Shown piece after piece: positions 9,696 through 18,222 of a stretch of 64,000 nt of DNA. Every line of letters starts with the position of its first letter. Positions within the stretch are counted from its first letter, which is position 1. The stretch comes from Oikopleura dioica (Eukaryota; Chordata; Appendicularia; Copelata; Oikopleuridae): assembly GCA_907165135.1 (NCBI GenBank), contig OU015570.1, forward strand, positions 2,569,525-2,633,524, written 5' to 3'. The notes under the pieces were generated by a model, which saw nothing but the letters and a program-made list of their open reading frames with translations, was not told the DNA's origin and made no database searches. A program made the translations under genes and the position numbers.

Positions 9696-12600
9696 TTAAG
9701 GAGCATCGTCATCTGTGATGTCAGCATTTCCCATTATTTCCTCGTTCGTCGTGATGTTCGCCTTGATCTCTTTTTCATCAAAGAGTTTTAATGGACGAAT
9801 ATTGTGAAGATGACGGCGATATGTGCGTTTTGTCTTTGGACACATGAGAATATATGAGTCTTTCGAGATTCGATTTTTGACGTAGAATGGACCATCCCAA
9901 TTGATGCCAAGTTTTCCACTTGTGTGATCAGGCTTGTACGTCAACACCTTTGTTCCAATTTTGAGGACAGGAGCGCTGTTTTTGTCCTTCATTACGAGCT
10001 TGTTATATCGATCCATGTGAAGTCGCATTAATGATGGGTGAAGTTCACGTAAATACTCATTCAGAGCCTTCACGAAGGGCTCTCTTTTTCCATCAATTGA
10101 GTCAATCTTGTAAGGAACGTGAAATGACCGACCAAAGACGCATTCGTTTGGTGTGAGAGAATCCAATGTTTCTCTTGGGAGATTGTTCATGTGATAACAC
10201 GCTTCAGGCCACTTAAGCGACCAATTTCTACTGTTTCCGCCAAGAGTTTTGATGAACTTTGCAATGTCGCGATGTGATCGTTCAACTTTTCCATTTGACA
10301 TACTTCGGTAAGCAGTAGTTATGACGTGAGTGATTTCGAACCTTTTCAATATTTCTTTACAGAGGGGCCCGAATTCTTTGCCGTTGTCAGACACAATGAC
10401 ACCATTGATACCATGACGCAGGATGAGCTTGAGAAGTCCTCTAGAGACCAGAGCATCGCTTTTGCTGTGAAGTGGTTCGCCATCCAGGTATGAGGTGAGC
10501 TCATCGATACATGTGAGTAGATACCTCTTATTATTTGTATCTTGTCTGTAGAAGTCAACCAAGTCGATGTGAACTTTTCTGAATGGAGTGGACTCGTAAA
10601 ATCTATTCGGAATCATGCTTGGTTTGAGTTTCTTCTGAGGTTTGATCCGGAGACAGGTTGCGCAGCTTGAGGTTATTGAGCGAGCACGATCTTGAACCTT
10701 GTGGATGTAGAATCGTTTGACCAGATTAATGAGGGCTTTGCATCCACATTGAGCTGTGAGAACGTGGAGATAATTCAAGAATTCATTCGAAACCGATTCC
10801 GGGAGAACAATTCGATTGTCAGCAAACAAAACACCGTTGGTTTGTTTGAACTTCTTGGAAGGATTTTTCTTCGATTTCTCAATGAGATTTTGAGTATTAG
10901 GACACTCAAACTGAAGTTTTGCCATTTCTTCGTATGTAAAAGAACGGTTTTCAAATTCAAAAATCTTCTTTGAATCCTCTGGTTTGATGAGCGCGAAGAT
11001 TGTGTCAGATGATTCTTCGAAACCTTTTGCTTCTTTTTCTAGTTGTGATGAATGTAAATTTGGGATTCTGCTGAGAGCGTCTGCGGTTGCCATAACCGGA
11101 TTGTGGCCAGGTCGATGCAGAATTTTGAAAGAGAAATTCTGAAGATAGTGCTGAATTGTCGCAAGTCGGATGTCGAGAGCTTTCTTCGAGTGCTCTTTGT
11201 TAAGGTATAAGAGACTTTTGTGATCTGTTATTGCTGTGAATTCCACTCCGATGAGATAGTATTCGAAGTATTTGATATTTTCCATTAGAGCGATCAATTC
11301 TTTTTCTCTCATAGATCTCCGGCTGTCTGTTTTGTTGAATGGTCTTGAGAAGTATCTAAGTGTTGTGAAGGTTTGATCATCCTGACATTGATAAAGACAA
11401 CCACCCATGGCATGTCCACTCGCATCGGAGACAACAGTGAGGGGTGCATCAGTTTTGAAGTGACCAAGAGAGGGTCTTTCGAGGAGTTTGTTGCGAATGA
11501 TTTCAAAGGCGGTTTGATGTTCTTCTTTCCAATCGAATGTGACCTTTGAGCTTGTTAGTTGATACAGAGGACGTAAGATCAGTGAAGCATCTTTGACGTA
11601 TTTGATGTTGTAGTTGATCATTCCAAGGACTCGTTTGAGCGATTGTCTATCCGTTGGAGGCTGAAGATCTTTGATGCATTTGATATGTTTGTTCGTGAGC
11701 GTGATTCCATCTTTCGATATCCGATGTCCAAGAAACTCGGTGGATGATTTGCAGAGAATCATTTTCTTGGTATTTAGAAGAAGTCCATTATCGATACACT
11801 TTTGGAATACAAACCTCAGTGTTTGTAAATGCTCCGTGAAATTACTATTGAGAATGATAATGTCATCCAAATAGATGAGGATATTTGGGTGATTGAAGAG
11901 TCTGTCCATGACCCTCGAAAACGCTGCTGGTGCAGTACTTGTTCCGTAGAGCATTCTATTTGAGCAATAGTGTTTCGAGTTGTATGAGAATGCGAGTTTC
12001 TTCGTATCGTTATCAGCGACTCTGATTTGCCAATAACCTCTCGAGAAATCGACTTGTGAGAAGTAACATTCTTTTCCACTTGTGAGTTTTTCTCCAATTC
12101 TTGTGAATATTGTGCTGAGATGTGGTATCGGGAACCGATCGGATACCAGAAGTTTGTTGAGTTCGCGAGCGTCAAGACTTATTCTGATACTTGAGTCGGG
12201 TTTTTGAAGAATGAGCAGAGGTATGTTGAATGCACTTTGAGCCATTGAGATTATTCTTAGATCGAGCCATTCGTTGAGATTTTGTTGAACTTTTGGCTGT
12301 AAGTGTATCGGCACACGTCGAGGGACGCTGTGAGCACTAAGCGTCTCGTCGTGGAGAGGAAGGGAGAACCGAAGGTAAGCAAGCTGACCAATATCCCAAT
12401 CTCCCATACTGCAAGCAAGCCTTAGCTCGACTAGTAGATCGTACAGTTGTTTCTTTTGATCGGGGTTTGTATCTCCGAATGACGCAATTTCTGGGATAAA
12501 ATTTATTTTTGTTGCTTTTTCTTCTCTCTCAGATTGAAATTTATGAAGTTCTTGTTTGTCTGCATCGATGTCGTCGACTTCAATGATTGCATTGACTGCA

Positions 12601-13013
12601 TGAGATTTGCGAAATGGTACTCTTTGAACTTCTTTTTTGTTTATTTGGATCGTTTTTGATGCGTTGCCAGCGGTGAGCGATAATTGTTGCAACACATCCA
12701 TACCAAGGATGCAGGGAACAGAGAGATTTTCGATAATGAGCGGTTTGACTTTGATTTTGAGCGGTGAAGAATTGGTTTCAATCGAGATATTGATACTTTC
12801 GCTGAGAGTGTTTGTGTGAATAACAGTGTTGGCTATCGTAACTGGAGTTTTCGAAGGGGAGAGATTTCTTGAAAGGCCGGGTAGATGAGATCGGAGTGCT
12901 GTCTGAGTAGCACCAGTATCTACGAGAGCTGGCCATTCATAACCATTGATTTCGACATTGACAAATACGAGCTTGTTTGAGATGCAGGATGCGAGAATAG
13001 TCTGGTCTTCTAG
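9696..13013 (-). CDS. pol: Element A Pol (protease, RT, RNase H, integrase)
   Basis: Same frame as gag, separated from it by a single TGA at 13014-13016; there is no early ATG, and the first in-frame ATG (12701) falls inside the protease, so translation must come through gag. Order: aspartic protease (LVDTGAT near 12910-12923; CILGMDVL at its end), RT with YLDD at about 11862-11873, RNase H (VSDASGHAMGG, REKELIALM, ITDHKSLLYL), integrase zinc domain, DDE core (HIDLVD, SDNGKEF, GKVERSHRD) and a GPF-type C-terminal module (WDGPFYVK). In the zinc domain the second His is Gln (HVLTAQ; element C has HCVTGH). A TAA at 9696-9698 cuts a tail that stays open afterwards and reads TWSKRLRPRK, matching C's AWSKRLRPRK, so the natural end was about 40 codons later. 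Confidence 0.9.
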   Translation of the reverse strand, partial: LEDQTILASCISNKLVFVNVEINGYEWPALVDTGATQTALRSHLPGLSRNLSPSKTPVTIANTVIHTNTLSESINISIETNSSPLKIKVKPLIIENLSVPCILGMDVLQQLSLTAGNASKTIQINKKEVQRVPFRKSHAVNAIIEVDDIDADKQELHKFQSEREEKATKINFIPEIASFGDTNPDQKKQLYDLLVELRLACSMGDWDIGQLAYLRFSLPLHDETLSAHSVPRRVPIHLQPKVQQNLNEWLDLRIISMAQSAFNIPLLILQKPDSSIRISLDARELNKLLVSDRFPIPHLSTIFTRIGEKLTSGKECYFSQVDFSRGYWQIRVADNDTKKLAFSYNSKHYCSNRMLYGTSTAPAAFSRVMDRLFNHPNILIYLDDIIILNSNFTEHLQTLRFVFQKCIDNGLLLNTKKMILCKSSTEFLGHRISKDGITLTNKHIKCIKDLQPPTDRQSLKRVLGMINYNIKYVKDASLILRPLYQLTSSKVTFDWKEEHQTAFEIIRNKLLERPSLGHFKTDAPLTVVSDASGHAMGGCLYQCQDDQTFTTLRYFSRPFNKTDSRRSMREKELIALMENIKYFEYYLIGVEFTAITDHKSLLYLNKEHSKKALDIRLATIQHYLQNFSFKILHRPGHNPVMATADALSRIPNLHSSQLEKEAKGFEESSDTIFALIKPEDSKKIFEFENRSFTYEEMAKLQFECPNTQNLIEKSKKNPSKKFKQTNGVLFADNRIVLPESVSNEFLNYLHVLTAQCGCKALINLVKRFYIHKVQDRARSITSSCATCLRIKPQKKLKPSMIPNRFYESTPFRKVHIDLVDFYRQDTNNKRYLLTCIDELTSYLDGEPLHSKSDALVSRGLLKLILRHGINGVIVSDNGKEFGPLCKEILKRFEITHVITTAYRSMSNGKVERSHRDIAKFIKTLGGNSRNWSLKWPEACYHMNNLPRETLDSLTPNECVFGRSFHVPYKIDSIDGKREPFVKALNEYLRELHPSLMRLHMDRYNKLVMKDKNSAPVLKIGTKVLTYKPDHTSGKLGINWDGPFYVKNRISKDSYILMCPKTKRTYRRHLHNIRPLKLFDEKEIKANITTNEEIMGNADITDDDAP

Positions 13014-14357
13014 TCATTTCGCGTTATTGGCTGCGTCAATGACCGATTTCGGGGGATCATTACTGTGAATGTATTTGCAATTTCCTTCGTATTTGCATTT
13101 CTTGTGTTTTGTGTATGTGATGCAGTGTCCTTCCATTTTTCGAACGTCAACTCGTTTTTGTCTTGGGTTCTTTTCATCCTTCTTGTCTGTTGATCTGCTA
13201 TCTTTCTCCATTTTCTGTTTCATTTCCGATCTGAGCATGTTTATTTGAGACTCGATGTATGACTTGTGATGTGATTCGATCGCAAACAAGTTTTGGTCCT
13301 GTGTTGGTGAGCCAATCGATCTTTCCAATTCTGCACTTCTTGCAGATATATTGTCATACGTGAGAGACGATTTTTCTCGGTTCAGAAGTCGTTTGAGATC
13401 GTTCTGCTGAGCGTTGATGAAAAGTTCGACCAGCATGTCTGAGTCTGATTCACTGAGCTCTTCTCTTCCGTAGCTTTGTATGAACAAGTCCGTCAGTTTA
13501 GCCAAGCAGATTCCGGTCGACTCGTCTCCTCTCTGGTATGTTCTCAATTTGTGACGATAGTGATCTTTTGATCGTCCCAAGATTTGGGTTAATTTCTTCG
13601 AAAACGCAGACCAGGAAACAAGCTCATCTGCTTTTAACGCGCGTCTGATACTGATTCCACATTCGTCATTCATCAAGGCACTGAGGCTGATTGCGATAAG
13701 ATCCTGCTCGTTGATACCGTTACACATTTGGAACAGTTCCATCTGCTGAAGAAATGAGTCGATTGGAAGGTCACTCGAATATTTTGCCGGTTTTATCATT
13801 GAGTTCTTTGATTTCGGAATCCGCGGAGATTTGGCTTTAAATTCTCTTTTTCGACGTCGAGCATTTTGACCTTTTTGCTTCGAGTGATTGTTTCCCGGCT
13901 CTTTCTTGACCTTTTCCTTTTTGCGATCGTTGTTGATAACCGTTTCGTCTGGATCTTCGAGAGAATCCTCAGATAGACTTCCATCACTTGATTCGGCTTC
14001 ACTTATGTCGCTTTCAACTTTCATTGATGAGATCAGCGCTTGAAGAGAATCAGCGGTGGAGGATGCTTGGATCTGTGCGATGTTGAGTTTGTGATGCGGC
14101 TTTGCCAATTTTTGAAGCTCGACATTGGACCCGTCGTTGTCCTTCTGAAACTCGACCACTCCTGGTTGCGATTTGAAGACGAATTTTCTTCCCGGTGCGA
14201 AGTAGTCCGGTGCGAGATCAAGAATATTCAAAACGATACTTGATTTATCGCTTATTGGGATTTTGCATGGGTAGGTTTTGTCAGGAAGAGAGTCGTAGAT
14301 ACGGCATAGTTCCTGGCGTGAGAGGTCACTTGCTTCTTTCCAGTAGACCGTGGACAT
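13014..14357 (-). CDS. gag: Element A Gag with C-terminal CCCH zinc finger
   Basis: 447 aa. Residues 1-110: an N-terminal domain also found in element B (motifs RQEL, SIVLNI, RKFVF). Middle: acidic then strongly basic linker (KQKGQNARRRKREFKAK). Residues of about 200-350: capsid-like helical domain matching element C (RTYQRGDES, LNREKSSL, AELERSI). C-terminus: a perfect C-x8-C-x5-C-x3-H finger (C at ITYTKHKK, KYEGN, KYIH), the tristetraprolin spacing, in place of the usual CCHC knuckle. It presumably packages element RNA. It ends at TGA followed by CTAG (on minus), a known leaky stop context, with pol continuing in frame. Start ATG 14357 lies shortly after the PBS. Confidence 0.9.
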   Translation of the reverse strand: MSTVYWKEASDLSRQELCRIYDSLPDKTYPCKIPISDKSSIVLNILDLAPDYFAPGRKFVFKSQPGVVEFQKDNDGSNVELQKLAKPHHKLNIAQIQASSTADSLQALISSMKVESDISEAESSDGSLSEDSLEDPDETVINNDRKKEKVKKEPGNNHSKQKGQNARRRKREFKAKSPRIPKSKNSMIKPAKYSSDLPIDSFLQQMELFQMCNGINEQDLIAISLSALMNDECGISIRRALKADELVSWSAFSKKLTQILGRSKDHYRHKLRTYQRGDESTGICLAKLTDLFIQSYGREELSESDSDMLVELFINAQQNDLKRLLNREKSSLTYDNISARSAELERSIGSPTQDQNLFAIESHHKSYIESQINMLRSEMKQKMEKDSRSTDKKDEKNPRQKRVDVRKMEGHCITYTKHKKCKYEGNCKYIHSNDPPKSVIDAANNAK

Positions 14358-14439
14358 GGCTGCTGTCTTGTTTACTTCGTCCGAAGCAAGTGAATTAGAT
14401 CAGGCAGGATTGTGCTGATCTCTCTTGAAGGCGTTACCA

Positions 14440-14456
14440 GTTTTCGGCAGTCACCA
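14440..14456 (-). promoter_or_regulatory. Element A primer-binding site
   Basis: On minus, TGGTGACTGCCGAAAAC begins 5 nt inside the 5' LTR. The first nine bases are the same in elements B and C, and eight are shared with E. The tRNA used cannot be named from sequence alone. Confidence 0.7.
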
Positions 14457-14461
14457 AATTA

Positions 14462-14724
14462 TGTAGGGGTTTTACTCTCTCTATCTCTGAGTATTCGAAC
14501 AAATAATGACACGGTATTTATCTCGAGGAAAAGAGTAAACTTTATTAGAGCTTTTGTTTGACCACAGGGTAAAATAGAGTGGTGGTGAATGCCTTGCGGC
14601 GCGCAGTTTTATAGGGTGAGACGTGGGCTCTTTGGCGCCCAACGATCTGTCTCAGAACGGAAGTGGGGTGGGTCGTACCAGAAGTCTCTGTGAGCAGTAA
14701 TTTCGGAAGAGTAAAGACCTTACA
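14462..14724 (-). repeat. Element A 5' LTR (263 bp)
   Basis: Copy of 7616-7878 followed by target duplication AGGG (14725-14728). On minus it supplies the promoter (CCTATAAAAC). Confidence 0.9.
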
Positions 14725-14867
14725 AGGGTTCTTTATTGAATTATGGTCAGAATAAGCCAATGATGTGAAAAATTCATAACAAATAATAACATTAATAGAG
14801 ATTGTGCATCTAGAATCAGCACAATCAGTGAAATAATGAGGTTCCAAGATTCGCAACCGACTTTAGG

Positions 14868-15030
14868 GCAGGCCGTCGTTGTCACCTGGGAACTTGGGTC
14901 CCAGATTCGAAAATTTTTCCGATCTTGGAACCTTTGTTCCCAGATTAAAAATAAAATCGAATCTTGGAACCGGGTTCCCAAATTGGCAAAATTTTCTAAT
15001 CTTGGAACCTGGTTCCCAGGTGACAGCTTA
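14868..15030. repeat. Foldback element M2 (short copy of the M1 family)
   Basis: Starts GGCCGTCGTTGTCACCTGGG and ends CCTGGTTCCCAGGTGACAGC, matching the right and left ends of M1. Internally it repeats CTTGGAACC..GTTCCCA, giving a palindrome. Two small ORFs here (14733-14981, 14836-15096) are incidental. Confidence 0.75.
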
Positions 15031-15096
15031 CGACCGATAAATTATGATAAACAAAATCTAATTTTGCGCGATTTGGTTTCTGATATCTTTTTTTAA

Positions 15097-15582
15097 CCCG
15101 TTGCCGAGCGCGTAGCATTCAGGATGCTACAAGCGCCTTTCAAGCCAAATATCTCTTGATCAAATATGCCCATTTCAAAAAATTTTTTGATTTTAGGAAA
15201 TTTCAGCCTTTTCTGAATAGGTCTGCTGCTTCCAATTTTTAAAATAATATTTATTTGTCCCTAGAAAATGAGAAAGAAAAAAGGAAGTCAGCCCTCGCGG
15301 CGCTTCTTTTCTATTGTTCTGCGGCGCGCAATTGTCTTTTTCTCTTGACTCGAACAATGGCGCCGCTGAAGAAACCCTCTTTTTTTCCCTATTTTCGGTT
15401 TTCTAGCTCCAGTAAGCTTCTGTGAAATAATAGAATGTAATAGATGAGGCTTTGATAAATAACGTCGAGAAAAAAATATCCATAAAAAATAAGTAGAAGT
15501 GGGAGAAAATAGCGCTCAAAGTCGTAGCATTGAGGATGCTACGCGAGCGGCAAGCCAATCTAGCGGAGCGCTCGGCAACGGG
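15097..15582. mobile_element. piggyBac-like MITE with TTAA target duplication
   Basis: A perfect terminal inverted repeat, CCCGTTGCCGAGCGC at the left and GCGCTCGGCAACGGG at the right, is flanked directly by TTAA on both sides (15093-15096; 15583-15586). TTAA plus CCC...GGG ends is the piggyBac signature. Each end also has an inner inverted motif, GTAGCATTCAGGATGCTAC or GTAGCATTGAGGATGCTAC. It is 486 bp with no transposase, so non-autonomous. Confidence 0.85.
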
Positions 15583-15586
15583 TTAA

Positions 15587-16561
15587 AAGGCATGAATGGT
15601 GGTATGCGGTCACCTTAGTTTACCAGTCCCAGGTTGTCGGATTCTGTAACCTGGGTTTAGAAAATCCCCGTTTCGCAAAGGGTGGTGCTCCTTGGCGAGA
15701 AGCTTTTGCCGCGGCGCGTTTCGAGTTTTCACTGCGATCGAGCCCGCGCTCTCACCAATAGAAAATTGAAAAAAATTAGTGCGGTTAGATATAAGGTTTT
15801 TGGAAACCTTACGTTTCATGTCTCATACGTAGTCATGGGTGAATACACATGAATGCGACGCGGTATTCCTTGTACCACCGGTTTCACAGGTGAAACCGGT
15901 TGATTGATTACTTTTTACACTGCGCCACCTAACAATTATCACCCTATAAAACGGGAACTGTTCTCAACTAAACACGCACATTTCACGCAGACTCAATAAA
16001 CGGTCACTTAGACTTGGACATGTAGTCCTTTTTGTACGCAGGCAGCGTTGGCCAGTCCCGAAACCTTTTATAGATTCGAACGCACGCCACCGGGAAGAAT
16101 AAGTCCTATCGAATACCAACTGGGCCACTAACTCATGTTCGGTGTCCATTTTGAATGAGTATAAATTAAGGCTACTTTGGTCAAGTCCCAAAAGGTCTAG
16201 ATAATGTCAGAGTAAGTGACAGCACCTAATTTAAAAGATAAGATCAGAGGATAACAGAAAATGTTTTGAGACAGGTCTTGATTGAGGAATATAAGCAGGA
16301 TTTTTTTTTCGATGAAAGAATGATAAGAAATATTCACATTTTAAGAGTATTTGCTTTTCTTGCGCGAATGTTTTCTTGACAATAGATTCTTGAATTAAAG
16401 ACTTCTCCGTCAGCTTTAATTCGAAAAAATGAATTTCGAAATTTTAACATTTTGACCCCGGAAATCGATTCTATATGGCTAGGGCTGCTACTTTAAAAAT
16501 CGGCCATAAGAAGCCTCATAGATAAGGACCCTATCATAAGGTTATTCAAAATAACTTATTC
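15587..16561. other. Non-coding, no gene recognised
   Basis: Begins with TGGTGGTATGCGGTCACC, whose inverse GTGACCGCATACCACC occurs at about 30427, suggesting another dispersed element end. It contains a small palindrome, ACCGGTTTCACAGGTGAAACCGGT, near 15880. No credible ORF. Confidence 0.4.
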
Positions 16562-16730
16562 CAAGGGGGTGCACAGTGGAAAAATTATTGAAATAAAAAT
16601 TATTGTTATAATATATAAAGCCCTGCCATTAACATCTTAAGGGTAAAACATGAAATCGGCGCGGCGCGGCTGCCCCTTCAGGGCCCCGCCGTGACCTATT
16701 TTTCAGAGACCTGTCAAATCTGAACGAAGA
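16562..16730. repeat. Dispersed repeat, left fragment (GGGGGTGCACAGTGG)
   Basis: AGGGGGTGCACAGTGGAAAA also begins an insertion at about 51281. Downstream phrases of that insertion (CACTTTCCGGCAAAAA, TTCTAGAGCC) recur at 28438-28530, on the far side of the palindrome holding B and C. So one repeat seems to span 16562-28660 with nested insertions. Confidence 0.5.
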
Positions 16731-17045
16731 AAGTATTTTCATAATTCTATTTGCGTTATGATCATCCAGGCCTGCACTTTCATAAGGACAATTTTGAAAA
16801 AACTTGTGAGCGTAGAAGTATGAAAAAATGGGATGACTTGCTCAAAGTCCTCCCACAATTTTCGTCCGATTTTTCCCAAATTAGAACCATTTTGTAGAGC
16901 TCCGTCTACTCTACGAATTCGTAGACTTACTTTTTAAATTTTTATTTTATAGATCTTTAGACGGAGCTTGGAAATGAGCGATCCCTCGAAAAAAGACATT
17001 AGCAGAAGCGCAGCGTGTGAAAAAGGCGGCCGCGGAGTGATAGCG
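16731..17045. repeat. Left arm of large palindrome P
   Basis: From TATTTTCATAATTC through GACGGAGCTTGGAAATGAGCG, the sequence is the reverse complement of 21384-21573 followed by 28287-28350. The arm is about 250 bp, with a roughly 65-bp GC-rich loop (CGGCCGCGGAGTGATAGCG) that received element B. Confidence 0.8.
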
Positions 17046-17464
17046 TGTAGTGTTTCTCATTAGTCATCCGCCACTTGTGTTCACCGCGCCGCGCCGCGCG
17101 CAGTTCACGACCCGCGAAGCGCTTTTCACGACTCGCGAAGCGCATTTCACTACGCGCAAACGCTCCGCCGCAAACCGCGAAAGCACAGCTCACCACGGAC
17201 TAGGATCAACTCACGACTCACGAAAAAGTCACTCACCACGATCTAACAGCTCACCACGGTTTATGAAAACCATATATAAACGATCTTATTTCTCACTGAC
17301 ACACAGTTCACACAACACACTCAACACTACTTTTTACTCAGAGACATCACAATAAAACTTGCTCTTTTTAACACAACGTTCGTCGCTCACTATTTGTATT
17401 CCCGCTCGCGAATACGATAAACGCAATTAGTTATCCAACTTATGTACTGTGAGAAACACGTACA
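17046..17464 (+). repeat. Element B 5' LTR (419 bp)
   Basis: TGTAGTG...GTACA. TATA-like CCATATATAAAC at about 17270 and AATAAA at about 17352. It has an extra 21-bp unit near 17110-17150 (GCGAAGCGC..TTTCAC repeated) compared with the 3' LTR. The region 17080-17170 is GC-rich (CCGCGCCGCGCCGCGCGC). Confidence 0.88.
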
Positions 17465-17469
17465 TATTT

Positions 17470-17487
17470 TGGTGACTGAAGAAAACG
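17470..17487 (+). promoter_or_regulatory. Element B primer-binding site
   Basis: TGGTGACTGAAGAAAACG, five bases after the 5' LTR. Shares TGGTGACTG with A and C. Confidence 0.65.
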
Positions 17488-17534
17488 CTTCGCCCATGTA
17501 GAGATTAACGATCGAAGAGAGCTGCTCATGAAAC

Positions 17535-18041
17535 ATGACTCGATATTTCAAACTTGCCGCTGATCTGAACCGACAAGAACTGCTCACGATCTTTGAAAAT
17601 TTGAATCAGTCGTTTCCGCCACAGCATTTAATTACAGATAAGCAATCAATTGTTCTGAACATCCATAAATTAGATGAGGGGGTTTTCGCCAAAAATCGCA
17701 AGTTCGTGTTCCACGATAATGGTGAAATCATCAATAACTTACCGAATGATGACGCTTTTGGTATTGATCAAAAGTTCGCTTATAAGAATCACCGTCTGGA
17801 TGTTACCAAGATCCTCGCCTCTGCTAGAGCAACGACACTTGCAGAGCTTATGGCCTTGATGAAATTGGAAGATCAAAAAGAACGTGAAAACTTAGAAGAA
17901 TCCCTCTTGGACTCATATTCTCCGGACTGGTGCGAAATTGATAATTATCGACAAAAACAACGATCACATCTGAAGAAGAATAAAAAACACCAAGGACCGA
18001 ACGCGGAACCAGAAGATCAAAGTCCTAAAAGTTCATATTGA
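17535..18041 (+). CDS. gag: Element B truncated Gag (N-terminal domain, 168 aa)
   Basis: Residues 1-125 match the N-terminus of element A Gag (RQEL near residue 14, SIVLNI, RKFVF, then a basic linker). The capsid domain seen in A and C is absent and the frame ends at TGA 18041. Because the domain is kept in a non-autonomous element, it may act in RNA packaging or assembly with helper Gag, or the cis RNA may be needed for packaging. Start ATG lies shortly after the PBS, as in A. Confidence 0.75.
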   Translation: MTRYFKLAADLNRQELLTIFENLNQSFPPQHLITDKQSIVLNIHKLDEGVFAKNRKFVFHDNGEIINNLPNDDAFGIDQKFAYKNHRLDVTKILASARATTLAELMALMKLEDQKERENLEESLLDSYSPDWCEIDNYRQKQRSHLKKNKKHQGPNAEPEDQSPKSSY

Positions 18042-18105
18042 GGATCATTCGAAGCCAAATGAAAGAAATCGAAAACAAACCAGAATCGACACATCAAAGA
18101 TCAAT

Positions 18106-18222
18106 AGATTCTGTATAAGCTTCGTGAAATGGAGATCATGCATATACGGCTCGAAATGCAAATTTTTCCACTCAGACTATGCTCCAAGTCACATAAAGCA
18201 ATTGATCAAAAACGAAGATTAA
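18106..18222 (+). pseudogene. Element B detached Gag CCCH zinc finger
   Basis: In another frame just after the truncated gag, a C-x8-C-x5-C-x3-H finger is readable (ISFVKWRS, IYGSK, KFFH spacers), ending with TAA at 18222. It corresponds to the Gag C-terminus of A and C. It is 65 nt beyond the gag stop and shifted in frame, so as drawn it is not translated with the N-domain unless a frameshift or splice joins them. Too short to show as an ORF on its own. Confidence 0.65.

Larger units (their letters stand above)
7616..14724 (-). mobile_element. Element A: Ty3/gypsy-type LTR retrotransposon, nearly intact
   Basis: Two 263-bp LTRs with one visible mismatch, and a 4-bp target duplication AGGG (7612-7615; 14725-14728). 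The minus-strand order is LTR, PBS (TGGTGACTGCCGAAAAC), gag, UGA, protease-RT-RNase H-integrase, internal polypurine tract, ORF3, polypurine tract (AAAAGGGGGAAGG), LTR. Integrase lies after RNase H, which is the Ty3/gypsy order. It shares gag, pol and ORF3 with element C and gag with B. Later damage: an integrase zinc-site His is replaced, a TAA cuts the pol tail, and a TAA splits ORF3. Confidence 0.92.
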
